Assembly: GCF_003287275.1 (NCBI RefSeq)
Contig: NZ_QEVW01000026.1
Coordinates: forward strand, 1 to 64,000
Reading direction: 5' to 3'
Length of the DNA stretch: 64,000 bases
DNA from: Paenibacillus taichungensis
Lineage (GTDB): Bacteria > Bacillota > Bacilli > Paenibacillales > Paenibacillaceae
The notes under the pieces were generated by a model. It saw nothing but the letters and a program-made list of their open reading frames with translations. It searched no databases and was not told the origin of the DNA. A program made the position numbers and the translations under genes. Position 1 is the stretch's first letter. Every line of letters starts with the position of its first letter. Below are positions 1-8,753 of this stretch, one piece after another.

Positions 1-2
1 CG

Positions 3-149
3 TCATGGGTAGTTTTTGATCGCAATCGTATTTTCCAGATTTCTCCTTTACCTTACGATTTTTATCTTTCTTGTCCGCAACCAACTGTGAGAGGCCAGAT
101 GCTCCACATACTCAGCAGATCTATTCAGCAAAACCGCCCGTTAGCTTAA
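3..149 (+). CDS. possible 3' end of an unidentified gene (partial)
   Basis: One frame stays open from the window edge to a TAA at 147-149, giving 48 residues that end in RSIQQNRPLA. The stretch is rich in aromatic and hydrophobic residues and could be the C-terminus of a gene that begins upstream. I recognise no family, and 48 open codons could be chance, so only the upstream sequence would decide. The remaining 150-445 holds a hairpin at 353-398 and otherwise nothing I can support. Confidence 0.35.
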   Translation, partial: SWVVFDRNRIFQISPLPYDFYLSCPQPTVRGQMLHILSRSIQQNRPLA

Positions 150-352
150 TGGAAAGAAAGCTGACTATTTAGACTGCTGTATACTTGAATTATCATTCTG
201 GGTCCTATTGGCGAATTACGACATACTTATACTTCCGGTTGTATTATAGAAAACATGAATACACCTTGATATCGCCAAAATACGCACACTTATGGATGAA
301 TAACTGATCCTTTTATAGGCTAAGTCACACAGTGATGCACTCCCTTTTCAGC

Positions 353-398
353 AAAAAAAGAGTTTCCTTCGTCCAAACCCGGACAAGGGAACTCTTTT
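353..398 (-). terminator. intrinsic terminator after the lacI-type gene
   Basis: Inverted repeat AAAAGAGTT/AACTCTTTT with an internal GTCC/GGAC stem. Read on the minus strand it ends in a run of seven T, just downstream of the repressor stop codon. It could also slow transcription coming the other way. Confidence 0.75.
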
Positions 399-445
399 GA
401 TAGAAGCTACTATATTTTAGGCACCTAGTTGATCTGATATAGGAT

Positions 446-1477
446 TTACATTTCTCGCTTGCCATTGGAAGACTGGCGGAATATACAGCGGTACGGGACG
501 ATCATTTTGACTGCCACTTCATACGAATGATCCAGATAATCGAGCAGCTGTTTCACCGCGAACATACCCATCTCCAGCTTGGGTACATGGATGGTCGATA
601 GCGGCGGAGAGGTGAATTCGGATATTTCAATATTATCTACCCCAAAAAAGGCGATATCCTCCGGAATGCGGAGCCCCTGTTCGGTTGCAGCACGCATGGC
701 CGCAATCGCCATCATATCACTGGCTGCAAAAATAGCCGTAGGTCTGTTCGCATTATTGGTAAATGCCTGCTTGGTCAATTCATAACTTAGCGAAACATCC
801 CATTTCACATCGATCACCCAGTCATTATCAATAGGTAATCCCGCATCAGTCATGGCACGCCGATAACCAAGAAATCGTTTTTCCTCCAGAAAATCATTCT
901 TGAATTCTGCTCCGCCAATGTAGGCAATGATCCGATGCCCTTGGGCAATCAGATGATTCGTTGCTTCCCTCGCAGCCTCTTCACGATCATAACCGACGAC
1001 CGGAATATCCGGGTCCGTAATATCCACACCCACAACAGTCCGTACATTGGTCTTAAGCCAGCGATAGGCTTCCGGATCAATCCGTTCCACCACAATCATG
1101 CCATCAATCTGATGTTCCTTCACCAGAGACTGCAGCTGTACGATATCCCCGTCATTTTCGATGCTGTACACAAATTCCAGACGCATGCCCGCTTCAGCAA
1201 GCTGCTTCTCAATGCCTTCCATAATGACTGAGAAATACGGACTGTTGTATTTATTTTGGGGAATGGCTACCACACAGCCAATCGCATATGCCGTCTTGGG
1301 CTGAACCTTTTTCTTCTTGGCCGGACGCTGTGAACGGTAGCCCAGTTCCTCAGCGGTGTCCCATATTTTTTTGCGGGTTTCATCGCTGACCGATCGATTG
1401 ACATCGTTCTTCATCACACGTGAAACGGTAGAGATCGATACACCAACGCGGTCTGCAATATCCTTCAATTTTGCCAT
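446..1477 (-). CDS. LacI-family transcriptional repressor
   Basis: DNA-binding repressor of 343 residues, the usual LacI/GalR length. Residues 4-23 are the classical helix-turn-helix (LKDIADRVGVSISTVSRVMK) with a hinge to about residue 60. The rest is a type-1 periplasmic-binding-like effector domain, with VVGVDITDP, IAYIGG and AIFAASDMMAIAAM blocks, that should bind a sugar or sugar derivative. The start follows AAGGTGGGG with 7 nt spacing. It is the last gene on the minus strand after the sugar ABC genes but has its own sigma-A-like promoter (1571-1599). That promoter overlaps a copy of the operator found four more times at 6017-6451, so it probably represses itself and the whole locus. The inducer is unknown; family assignment is secure. 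Confidence 0.93.
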   Translation of the reverse strand: MAKLKDIADRVGVSISTVSRVMKNDVNRSVSDETRKKIWDTAEELGYRSQRPAKKKKVQPKTAYAIGCVVAIPQNKYNSPYFSVIMEGIEKQLAEAGMRLEFVYSIENDGDIVQLQSLVKEHQIDGMIVVERIDPEAYRWLKTNVRTVVGVDITDPDIPVVGYDREEAAREATNHLIAQGHRIIAYIGGAEFKNDFLEEKRFLGYRRAMTDAGLPIDNDWVIDVKWDVSLSYELTKQAFTNNANRPTAIFAASDMMAIAAMRAATEQGLRIPEDIAFFGVDNIEISEFTSPPLSTIHVPKLEMGMFAVKQLLDYLDHSYEVAVKMIVPYRCIFRQSSNGKREM

Positions 1478-1554
1478 GTGAAGTCCCCACCTTTCCTCTA
1501 CCTATGTATTTAAACCCCATTCGTATTGGGGCAATTTCATCTCAGCTAACACAA

Positions 1555-1567
1555 ATTTGCGGCAAAT
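1555..1567. promoter_or_regulatory. LacI operator copy 1 (autoregulatory)
   Basis: ATTTGCGGCAAAT, a 13-bp palindrome around one central base. It overlaps the expected transcription start of the repressor promoter. The same sequence recurs at 6017 and 6262, and close variants at 6138 and 6439. Confidence 0.8.
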
Positions 1568-1570
1568 ATA

Positions 1571-1599
1571 ATTCTATATTTCTACTGGCCAGAAGTCAA
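1571..1599 (-). promoter_or_regulatory. sigma-A-like promoter of the lacI-type gene
   Basis: On the minus strand TTGACT and TAGAAT are separated by 17 nt. The start site would fall near 1564, inside operator copy 1. Confidence 0.7.
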
Positions 1600-1637
1600 T
1601 GATATGGTGCACGGGCGCAGTCTTTTATAAAATAATA

Positions 1638-1676
1638 GCGGCAGTCAGGGAGCTTGCTGTCCCCCATAACTGCCGC
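1638..1676 (-). terminator. intrinsic terminator after the sugar ABC operon
   Basis: GCGGCAGT/ACTGCCGC arms, with TATTATTTT following on the minus strand. It separates the binding-protein gene from the repressor promoter. Confidence 0.75.
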
Positions 1677-1729
1677 AATTTTAACCCTTTTTAAGAAAAC
1701 GTATGAAACATTGTCACCTCTATATCTGC

Positions 1730-3073
1730 TTATTGCATCTTGGAGGCCAAATCCTTAAGTGCTGCGTTCAGATCACCATCTCCGGCAAGCGGAAGTTTGA
1801 GTGATTGCTCACCATACGTCCAGACCAGATCGGTTTTCTTGGTTGTAAAGGGAGATACAATGCCATACTGCTGCGCATCCAGGAAGATTTTATTATCTTC
1901 ACCTACAGTGGCAATATAAGCATCCGCTGCGGCCTTGTTCGCCGGAATCGAGTATCCCTGCTTCGCCAGTTCTGTCTGACCTTCCGGACCTGCCAGCCAA
2001 GCCAGCAGCTTGTAAGCCGCCTCTTCATGTTTTGTATTGGAGCTGATGGCAAGACCTGCTGGCTGAACAACGGTTTGGTTCGTTTTGAATTTCGGCAAAT
2101 AGGAGATACCATAATCCACACCAGCCTCCTGGTAGTTGGTTGTATTCCAGCTGCCACCCGGATTCATCGCTACTTTGGATGTCGTAATCGCAAGATTCAC
2201 CTGTCCACCCAAACCTTCAATCTGTGCAGGTGTGGTGTTGATCTTTTTATTTTTGGTCAAGTCGATAAAATAGTTCAGCACTTCCATCGCTTCAGGTGTC
2301 TCAAGTGCCAGGGAGCCATCGTCATTCACCAGTTTCGCACCGTTGGACCACAACTCCGGCTCCAGGAACCAATCCATCGTTGACCCTGGTGAAATGGACA
2401 AGCCCCACTGCACAATGTTTCCTGCGTCAAAACCCGCTTCGTCTGCGCTTTTCCCGTTCTTATCCAGCGTCAGCTTGGTTGCAATGTCGGTAATTTCATC
2501 CCACGTTGGCTCAAGCGATGGAACGGGAGCTTTATGAGGATTCGTGGCTTCATTCTCAAAGATCGCTTTGTTGTAATACCATACGATGACGTTGGCATCG
2601 ATAGGTAGGGATACTTGTTTACCCTGGTATTGATGAAGGCCGAGCAGACTTTTGTCCACATTGTTCAGATCAAACTGATTTTCCGCGAGCAAGCCGTCCA
2701 ATTCCTTGAAAATGCCCAGCTCGGCGTATTTCTCCACGTATGCATAACTCGTTTTGAACACGTCCGGAAGTGTGCCCCCAGCTGCATTCGCTGTTAGTCC
2801 GTCCCAGTAGCTGCCCCAATCCTTGCCTTCGAGTTTGACCTTAATATCGGTATTGGCCTTCATGAACTGATCCAGCAGTTCCTGTGTACGATGAAGCTCT
2901 TCTGCCGTCCCCCACTGAGAGTATGTGATCGTTACAGGTTCACTCTGACTGCTGCCTGAACCAGAAGAGTCGGCGTTTTCGGACGATCCCCCATTTCCAC
3001 ATCCACTGATCACCACCATTGTAGCAAGTACAAGTGCCCATACATTGAATAGCCGTTTACTCTTCGCTCTCAT
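1730..3073 (-). CDS. extracellular sugar-binding lipoprotein of an ABC importer
   Basis: Family-1 extracellular solute-binding protein of 447 residues that captures a carbohydrate outside the membrane and delivers it to the two permeases encoded upstream. The N-terminus is a lipoprotein signal: basic residues, a hydrophobic stretch, then VISGC with the lipidated cysteine at residue 25. A serine/glycine-rich tether follows, then the mature domain with the typical YSQWG and PAGLAISSNTK blocks. I start it at 3073 because GGGGAG lies 8 nt upstream of that ATG; a GTG two codons earlier lacks a site. No ATPase gene is present here, so a shared MsmX-type ATPase elsewhere is likely. The exact sugar cannot be read from sequence. 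Confidence 0.92.
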   Translation of the reverse strand: MRAKSKRLFNVWALVLATMVVISGCGNGGSSENADSSGSGSSQSEPVTITYSQWGTAEELHRTQELLDQFMKANTDIKVKLEGKDWGSYWDGLTANAAGGTLPDVFKTSYAYVEKYAELGIFKELDGLLAENQFDLNNVDKSLLGLHQYQGKQVSLPIDANVIVWYYNKAIFENEATNPHKAPVPSLEPTWDEITDIATKLTLDKNGKSADEAGFDAGNIVQWGLSISPGSTMDWFLEPELWSNGAKLVNDDGSLALETPEAMEVLNYFIDLTKNKKINTTPAQIEGLGGQVNLAITTSKVAMNPGGSWNTTNYQEAGVDYGISYLPKFKTNQTVVQPAGLAISSNTKHEEAAYKLLAWLAGPEGQTELAKQGYSIPANKAAADAYIATVGEDNKIFLDAQQYGIVSPFTTKKTDLVWTYGEQSLKLPLAGDGDLNAALKDLASKMQ

Positions 3074-3143
3074 ATACACAGCTCCCCTTTAAGTCTTATC
3101 AATAAGTCCTGTTCACCTGAAAACCGGAAAGCAGGCAGCCACT

Positions 3144-3977
3144 CTACCCTTTGGTGCCCGTAAGCACCACCCCCTCGACGATATAACGTTGTGCAAACAG
3201 ATACAGCAGACCGATAGGTACAATACTTATAAATGCACCCGCAGCGAGCGCCGGCAAATCCTGGCTCGTCTGACCAATCAGCAGCTGCAAGCCCACACTC
3301 AGCGTGAACATTTCTGCGTTTTTGATATACAGGAACGGCCCCAGAAAATCGAGCCAGGAATTCACAAAGGCAAAAATAATGGTCGTCATAATAATAGGTT
3401 TGGACAGCGGCATAATGACTCGTGCATATACCGTCCAGCGATTGCCGCCATCGAGATATGTAGCCTCATCCAGCTCCTGGGGAATGGTCATGAAAAACTG
3501 TCGGAACAGGAAGATATAATAGGCGCCTCCTAGCCAGGCTGGAACAATGAGCGGCAACCAGGTGTCAATCCAGTTCAGCTTGGAAAAAAGGACGTACGAG
3601 GGAATCATCATAATGGATGGAGGAATCATTAAGGTAACAAGCACGACCGGGAACAGAATATTCCGATACTTCGTTGCAAAACGGGAGAAACCGTAAGCGA
3701 CAAGTGAACTGGACACCACCGCTCCCGCCGCAACAAAAAAGGAAATGATAAATGAGTTCTGAATCCACTGCCACATCATCGGCTGTACAGCGAACAACCG
3801 TTCAAAGGCTTCCAGACTGAATGTGTCTGGCAGGATGGTTGGAGGTACCTTGTAGGTTTCCGCTTTGGTTTTCAGCATGGTCGAGAGCATCCATACTAGA
3901 GGCCCTGCGAACAGCATTAATGCTACAATCAGCATGGTATATTGGGACGCTTTTACCGCTATTTTTCGGCTGTTCAT
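3144..3977 (-). CDS. sugar ABC permease, MalG type
   Basis: Inner-membrane permease of 277 residues with six predicted membrane segments, the MalG/CUT1 length. The cytoplasmic EAA loop that contacts the ATPase is visible around residues 165-190 (ELDEATYLDGG, then a VIMPLSKPII block). It pairs with the MalF-type permease 12 nt upstream and the binding protein downstream. The start has GGAGGAGAG just ahead. It is co-transcribed with the dehydrogenase and permease genes and so presumably under the LacI repressor. Confidence 0.93.
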   Translation of the reverse strand: MNSRKIAVKASQYTMLIVALMLFAGPLVWMLSTMLKTKAETYKVPPTILPDTFSLEAFERLFAVQPMMWQWIQNSFIISFFVAAGAVVSSSLVAYGFSRFATKYRNILFPVVLVTLMIPPSIMMIPSYVLFSKLNWIDTWLPLIVPAWLGGAYYIFLFRQFFMTIPQELDEATYLDGGNRWTVYARVIMPLSKPIIMTTIIFAFVNSWLDFLGPFLYIKNAEMFTLSVGLQLLIGQTSQDLPALAAGAFISIVPIGLLYLFAQRYIVEGVVLTGTKG

Positions 3978-3989
3978 GTAACTCTCCTC

Positions 3990-4880
3990 CTATCGTTCTC
4001 CCTCGTAATACACAAAGCGGTTCGATACTTTCATCAGGATCAGGGTGACAAGCGAGATCACGGCAAACAGGAAAATCGACTGCGTCATCGCCATGCTGAA
4101 TTTCAGATCGGTAAAGGCCGACTTGTATATATTGTAGACAAACGTATACGCAGAGTAGTTCGGACCACCCTTGGATAGCAGCAGTGCTTCCGTAAACATC
4201 TGAAAGTTATACATTGTCTGAATAATGATGACAAACAGGATGGAAGGACTGATCATCGGCAGCGTAATTTGGAAAAATCGGCGAATCCCGCTTGCACCGT
4301 CAATGGCAGCAGCTTCATACAAATGTCGGGGTACATTTTTCAGTGCAGCCAGGAAGATCAGTACTCCACTGCCCGAGATCCAGACCTGAAGCATGATGAT
4401 GACCGGCTTGATCGTGTGCTCCCCGCCAATCCAGTCCACTTTGCCTATACCCAGCGCGCCAAGTCCGGCGTTCAGGATGCCGAATTCGGAGTTGAACACC
4501 AGCCGCCAGATAATAACCGTTGCCACAATGGGCACCAGGGTCGGTAAATAGAAGAAGGTGCGGAACAAGGCAATACCTTTGACATTAAAATTAAGCAGCA
4601 TCGCCAGACCGAGCATACCCGCCGTTACGATCGGAACACCGAATACAACGAAAAACATCGTGTTCATCAAGCTTTTCAAGAAGATGGGATCATCCATCAT
4701 GTGTGTAAAATTATCAATACCGACAAAATTGAAGTTGGTCGCTCCCGGAAGTCTCGCATCCGTAAAAGCGTAGAAGACCGAAGTCCCGAAAGGAAACAGG
4801 AAAAAGGTAATAAATCCGATAATCCAAGGCAAAATGAAGAGAAAAAACAGCAGTGTGTCATATTTTCTCAACCTGTTCAT
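3990..4880 (-). CDS. sugar ABC permease, MalF type
   Basis: Membrane permease of 296 residues, six membrane segments, with the EAA loop around residues 188-217 (RHLYEAAAIDGAS, then FFQITLPMISP). It lacks the extra N-terminal segments of E. coli MalF, as is usual for Firmicute CUT1 permeases. It forms the heterodimeric channel with the 3144-3977 product. GAGGGG precedes the ATG at 4880, and the dehydrogenase stop is 11 nt upstream, so all four genes read as one operon. Confidence 0.93.
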   Translation of the reverse strand: MNRLRKYDTLLFFLFILPWIIGFITFFLFPFGTSVFYAFTDARLPGATNFNFVGIDNFTHMMDDPIFLKSLMNTMFFVVFGVPIVTAGMLGLAMLLNFNVKGIALFRTFFYLPTLVPIVATVIIWRLVFNSEFGILNAGLGALGIGKVDWIGGEHTIKPVIIMLQVWISGSGVLIFLAALKNVPRHLYEAAAIDGASGIRRFFQITLPMISPSILFVIIIQTMYNFQMFTEALLLSKGGPNYSAYTFVYNIYKSAFTDLKFSMAMTQSIFLFAVISLVTLILMKVSNRFVYYEGER

Positions 4881-4891
4881 GATGACACCCC

Positions 4892-5992
4892 TCAGCCTGA
4901 AATTTCTTCTAAATAGACGTACCGTTCTTCCAAAATAGATTTCTCTGCCGCCAGGGCAATAAGCAGCGCGTTACGACCAACCTGCGCACTAGCAAAAGGC
5001 TGTCTGCCTTCCTGTACACATTTCAGAAAATCAATGCGTTGGGTCTGTCCACCGGTATGTCCACCCATAATGGAATCCGACGTCACATCAATCTCCAGAT
5101 GGTCCTTCGTCCAGTCCTGTCCGCCAACGATATCAATCGTCTTGTCATTACGGGCCACCATCTGGCCGCCGTTCTCTCCGATCAGGCCAATCTCAAGCCC
5201 TTCTCCCATCAGATTGCGCGGTTTCAAATACATGCACAGGCCCAGATTGGCCTTGCTACCGTTATCATAATCAATGGTGATAAAGGCATGGTCCACGATG
5301 GAGGTATCCGAAATTTCTTTCGTCGGATAGTGACTGTATGAATTCTGAATTCGATTAGGCTCTCCTTGCTTCATGACATGCTGGCCTCCAGAGGCAAACA
5401 CGCGGACAGGCTTCGCCTGGATCATCCAGTTGAAAATGTCGAAGTGATGACAATCCTTCTCCACAATCGCTCCCCCAGACTTGGTCTTGTCATAGAACCA
5501 ATCCGCAGGTGGGAACGGGTCACGGAATTCCTTGCACCACATCAATTTCACGTCACCAAGGCGCCCGTTCTCCAATTCCTTCTCCATTCGGCGATACAGA
5601 TTCGAATACCGATAAACCAATCCGATCTGCAAAACCCCTCCCGAGGCTTCAGCCGCTTCTATAATGGCATCACAGTCCTCAATGGTATGGGCGACCGGTT
5701 TCTCCAGGAATACATGCTTGCCCGCTTCCAGAAAAGCGACTGCCACTTCACGATGCAAATAGTTCGGTACACTGATGACCACCGCATCCAAATCTTCCTT
5801 GGCAAGCAGTTCACGATAATCGCTAACAATGGTGGGATTACTGTTCTTAAGTTCAGCCAGCGTACGTGCCACATTGGCTTCATTCATATCACAGATATAA
5901 CGAACCTCACTATCCTCGAGCAAATCAAAACCAATGCAATGATGTGACCCCATGTCTCCTACACCGATAAAAGCCATCTTTATCTTTCCCAT
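4892..5992 (-). CDS. Gfo/Idh/MocA-family NAD(P)-dependent sugar dehydrogenase
   Basis: Cytoplasmic oxidoreductase of 366 residues. The Rossmann motif GVGDMG is at residues 10-15, and the family's EKP signature, with the catalytic lysine, is at residues 97-99. The C-terminal alpha/beta substrate domain follows. Members oxidise or reduce sugars, inositols and glycosides; as first gene of the importer operon this one probably acts on the imported compound. I start it at 5992 because GGAGAG is 7 nt upstream. An in-frame start at 6034 would place operator copy 2 inside the coding region and has no ribosome site. Confidence 0.9.
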   Translation of the reverse strand: MGKIKMAFIGVGDMGSHHCIGFDLLEDSEVRYICDMNEANVARTLAELKNSNPTIVSDYRELLAKEDLDAVVISVPNYLHREVAVAFLEAGKHVFLEKPVAHTIEDCDAIIEAAEASGGVLQIGLVYRYSNLYRRMEKELENGRLGDVKLMWCKEFRDPFPPADWFYDKTKSGGAIVEKDCHHFDIFNWMIQAKPVRVFASGGQHVMKQGEPNRIQNSYSHYPTKEISDTSIVDHAFITIDYDNGSKANLGLCMYLKPRNLMGEGLEIGLIGENGGQMVARNDKTIDIVGGQDWTKDHLEIDVTSDSIMGGHTGGQTQRIDFLKCVQEGRQPFASAQVGRNALLIALAAEKSILEERYVYLEEISG

Positions 5993-6016
5993 GCTTACAC
6001 TCTCCGTTGCTCGTAA

Positions 6017-6029
6017 ATTTGCGGCAAAT
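6017..6029. promoter_or_regulatory. LacI operator copy 2
   Basis: ATTTGCGGCAAAT, identical to copy 1. It lies between the minus-strand promoter at 6084-6112 and the dehydrogenase start, where a bound repressor would block transcription. Confidence 0.8.
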
Positions 6030-6083
6030 GCCATGAAGCCAATTCGATGTTAAGAAATCTAACAGGACTGTGACTATGTAACG

Positions 6084-6112
6084 ATAGTAAAATAGTTTTA
6101 ATCCCTTGTCAA
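6084..6112 (-). promoter_or_regulatory. sigma-A-like promoter of the dehydrogenase/ABC operon
   Basis: On the minus strand a perfect TTGACA, 17 nt, then TACTAT. Operators lie about 25 bp upstream (6138) and about 50 bp downstream of the start site (6017), an arrangement suited to looping. Confidence 0.65.
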
Positions 6113-6137
6113 TTGATTTTGGCTAAATTTTAAATTA

Positions 6138-6150
6138 TTTTGCGGCAACA
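6138..6150. promoter_or_regulatory. LacI operator copy 3 (degenerate)
   Basis: TTTTGCGGCAACA keeps the TTTGCGGCAA core and differs at the edges. It lies in the divergent region upstream of the minus-strand promoter. Confidence 0.6.
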
Positions 6151-6213
6151 TATTTACAGCGTATTTTACATACTACTAAACAGTATAACTCTTTATTCAC
6201 CATAAATTAAGCG

Positions 6214-6242
6214 TTTACATTTTTGTTGTATTATCATATACT
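6214..6242 (+). promoter_or_regulatory. sigma-A-like promoter 1 of the DUF4832-type gene
   Basis: TTTACA, 17 nt, TATACT. Operator copy 4 begins about 13 nt after the expected start site. Confidence 0.6.
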
Positions 6243-6261
6243 TTAATTTGTATCCATTTTT

Positions 6262-6274
6262 ATTTGCGGCAAAT
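6262..6274. promoter_or_regulatory. LacI operator copy 4
   Basis: ATTTGCGGCAAAT, identical to copies 1 and 2, just downstream of promoter 1 on the plus strand. Confidence 0.8.
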
Positions 6275-6367
6275 ATAATATTCAAATCTATCAATACTCA
6301 TGTTCAAAATTCAATGAAACACGCTTATTTTCAATAGAAAACACAATAAATTCTGGAAAAATATCTG

Positions 6368-6396
6368 TTGAATCTCCTGTATCCATCCCCTATAAT
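6368..6396 (+). promoter_or_regulatory. sigma-A-like promoter 2 of the DUF4832-type gene
   Basis: TTGAAT, 17 nt, TATAAT, the best promoter in the intergenic region. Operator copy 5 follows about 36 nt after the expected start. Confidence 0.7.
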
Positions 6397-6438
6397 GCAA
6401 TTTAGATACGGAATCCAAGAACTGAAAGCACATTTTAT

Positions 6439-6451
6439 TTTTGCCGCAAAC
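6439..6451. promoter_or_regulatory. LacI operator copy 5 (opposite orientation)
   Basis: TTTTGCCGCAAAC, the reverse-orientation form of the motif with changed edge bases, in the leader of the secreted-protein gene. Confidence 0.7.
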
Positions 6452-6637
6452 TAAAATTACATCTTTTCAATTGTTTATCCCCCAATTACTACCACGACTC
6501 TCACATAAAACGTCAATATCCCGCCACTTCATGTGGATTAGAAAGGAGTTGAGCTCTCCTAACTCTCCCCTCATAAAGAAATTCGGGGTGGGCATAACGA
6601 GTTATCATTCAAAATCCATTATTCAGGAGGAAATACC

Positions 6638-8629
6638 ATGACAAGATTATTGGATCAAAGCAAGCGGAGCTTTGGACTATTTTTGGCTTTTGTCCTTATG
6701 ATTACTCTGCTATTGCCTGCGGGAGCCTTGCCCAAAGCCTCTGCTGCAACCATCACCATTGATGGCAACATCAGCGACTGGAGCAGCGTTAGTGCCCTCA
6801 CCACCAATAGCGGCACTGCCCAGACGCTCAAGGCGACCAATGATGGAACCAACCTCTATCTGCTTATTCAAGGCTCTGGTCTGAGTACAACGATGGGCAA
6901 CTTCTGGATCAATACCGATAACAATACTTCAACTGGTTACCAGGCTGCGGGCTGGGGAGTTACAGGAGTGGAGTGGCTGCTTGAAAATACGGGGTTATAC
7001 CGCTATGGCGGCAGCGGGACCGACTGGGTCTGGAACTTCAACAGCACGTTGACCAGCTCCCAATTCTATCGCAGCTCCACCGTCATTGAGGTCGCTATTC
7101 CTCTCTCTACACTGCAAATCAGTGCAGGCAGCACAGTGCGAGTCGGGTACATCGACAACAGCTCGGATACATCGAGATTGCCCGCGGCTGGACAAACACT
7201 GCCCGCTTACCTTCTGACCTCGGCTGGATCAGGTGGCGGTACAGGGAACAATACCGTGGTGACTCCCGTAGAGCTGGACAGCCCACTCAACAACCCATTC
7301 AAAGGCTGGGCGCCTTCGGCCAAGAGCACAACCTATGCACAGCCACACAGGCTCGTATATGCCGGAGTGACTTGGAAGGAGCTTGAATCTACCAAGGGCA
7401 CATATGATTTTAGTGCAATTGAAGCCGCCAACAATTTTGCCTACTGGAAAAGTAAAGGCGTCAAAGTGGTGTTCCGCTTCATTCTGGACAGCCCGACAGG
7501 ACAGGCTCACAGGGATATTCCCGACTGGCTCTACAATGACATGATTGCCCGCGGTGAATCCCCGGGAACCGTATACAACGATACCACCGGAGGCATGGGT
7601 GCGGGAAACAACATGGGCTTCTCTCCGAACTACAACTCCACCTATCTGCAAGAACGCCACAAATTAGCCATTGAGGCCATTGCCGCAAGATACAACACCA
7701 ATGATCGTCCGGTCGCCTTTGTCCAGATCGGTTCTCTCGGACACTGGGGCGAGTTCCATACATGGCCTTATGTCGGACCAAATGGGGAGACCAATTACAC
7801 AGGCGCTTTCCCTACCAATGACATCTCGAACAAGTATGTCCAGCATTATATCGATGCTTTTGCCGGCAAAGAGGACAAAATGCAGGTTCTGATCCGGCGC
7901 AGTATCGCCCTCGCCAAAACCAATAATAAAGGCATGGTCATGGGCATGTTCAACGATGTGTTTGGACATAAAGACAGCTTCGATGCCGATTGGGGCTGGT
8001 ATACAGGCACCCAGAATGGCTATTGGGATGACATCGGCCAACAGCAGCCAGCACATGCGAACTTCTGGGAGACACGGATCTCAGGCGGCGAATTTTACGG
8101 GGGAGCTTCCGGCATGCTTGCAGCATTAACCACCGGTAGTGGATTTACGGAAACGTTACGTCAAACGGAGCTAAGTAAACCAAGTTGGCTGGGTCCGAAT
8201 TCCCCTGCCTCGCTTCCTCTGAATCATGCCTTACAGGCCAATATTGATGCACTCAAGAAACGAATGGGTTACCACTTTGTGGTGAAGGAAATCTCGCACC
8301 CATCCACCATTAGCGGAAACACCTTTACAACAACCATTAAAGTGGAGAATAAAGGTGTACAGCACTTCCCGTTTGCCTGGCCGGTTGAAATTCAGCTTCG
8401 CAGCGGCAATACCGTGGTCGCCAAGAAAACAACAACCGTTAATCTGACCACGTGGAAAACGGGTACCTACACCCTGACCGATTCCATTCCGGTCTCCGGT
8501 CTTGCTGCCGGAACCTATGATATCGCGATTGCGATCATTGACCCGGAAACGAATAAACCTGGCTTAGACTTTGCCAATACAAACAAGCTGACCGACGGCT
8601 CTTTCAAGCTGAGCAGTGTAACGAAGTAA
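6638..8629 (+). CDS. secreted DUF4832-type glycosidase-like protein with N-terminal CBM9-like domain
   Basis: Exported protein of 663 residues. A Sec signal peptide ends near residue 36 (PKASA). Residues 37-195 resemble a CBM9/DOMON-like sugar-binding sandwich (ITIDGNISDW opening). A glycine-rich linker leads to a barrel-like region from about 210 that starts PLNNPFKGW, as in DUF4874/DUF4832 proteins, with acidic residues in GSLGHWGEFHTW. The last 100 residues look like an Ig-type domain. The DUF4832 group resembles glycoside hydrolases but I know no proven reaction for it. It is divergent from, and shares operators with, the importer operon, so it probably releases or binds the imported glycan. 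GGAGG precedes the ATG. Confidence 0.75.
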   Translation: MTRLLDQSKRSFGLFLAFVLMITLLLPAGALPKASAATITIDGNISDWSSVSALTTNSGTAQTLKATNDGTNLYLLIQGSGLSTTMGNFWINTDNNTSTGYQAAGWGVTGVEWLLENTGLYRYGGSGTDWVWNFNSTLTSSQFYRSSTVIEVAIPLSTLQISAGSTVRVGYIDNSSDTSRLPAAGQTLPAYLLTSAGSGGGTGNNTVVTPVELDSPLNNPFKGWAPSAKSTTYAQPHRLVYAGVTWKELESTKGTYDFSAIEAANNFAYWKSKGVKVVFRFILDSPTGQAHRDIPDWLYNDMIARGESPGTVYNDTTGGMGAGNNMGFSPNYNSTYLQERHKLAIEAIAARYNTNDRPVAFVQIGSLGHWGEFHTWPYVGPNGETNYTGAFPTNDISNKYVQHYIDAFAGKEDKMQVLIRRSIALAKTNNKGMVMGMFNDVFGHKDSFDADWGWYTGTQNGYWDDIGQQQPAHANFWETRISGGEFYGGASGMLAALTTGSGFTETLRQTELSKPSWLGPNSPASLPLNHALQANIDALKKRMGYHFVVKEISHPSTISGNTFTTTIKVENKGVQHFPFAWPVEIQLRSGNTVVAKKTTTVNLTTWKTGTYTLTDSIPVSGLAAGTYDIAIAIIDPETNKPGLDFANTNKLTDGSFKLSSVTK

Positions 8630-8643
8630 ACGGCATGACATGA

Positions 8644-8698
8644 AAAGAGCAGGAATAAGGGCCACAGCGCCCTTCATTCCTGCTCTTTCTTTTTTTTG
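8644..8698 (+). terminator. strong intrinsic terminator
   Basis: Long stem with outer arms AAAGAGCAGGAAT and ATTCCTGCTCTTT and inner AAGGGC/GCCCTT, followed by a T-rich tail at 8689-8698. Confidence 0.9.
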
Positions 8699-8753
8699 AT
8701 GATAACTATCTATCAACCGAACACAACAATCAGTAAACCGCAGCAACTCTGTC

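Noticed and set aside
5993..6034. A longer start for the Gfo/Idh/MocA gene
   Set aside because: It would put a perfect operator inside the reading frame and has no ribosome site; the 5992 ATG has both a site and the family-typical opening.
6441..6641. A 66-codon frame just before the DUF4832-type gene
   Set aside because: It starts inside an operator copy, has no ribosome site and shows no protein-like pattern; it is the leader of the secreted-protein mRNA.
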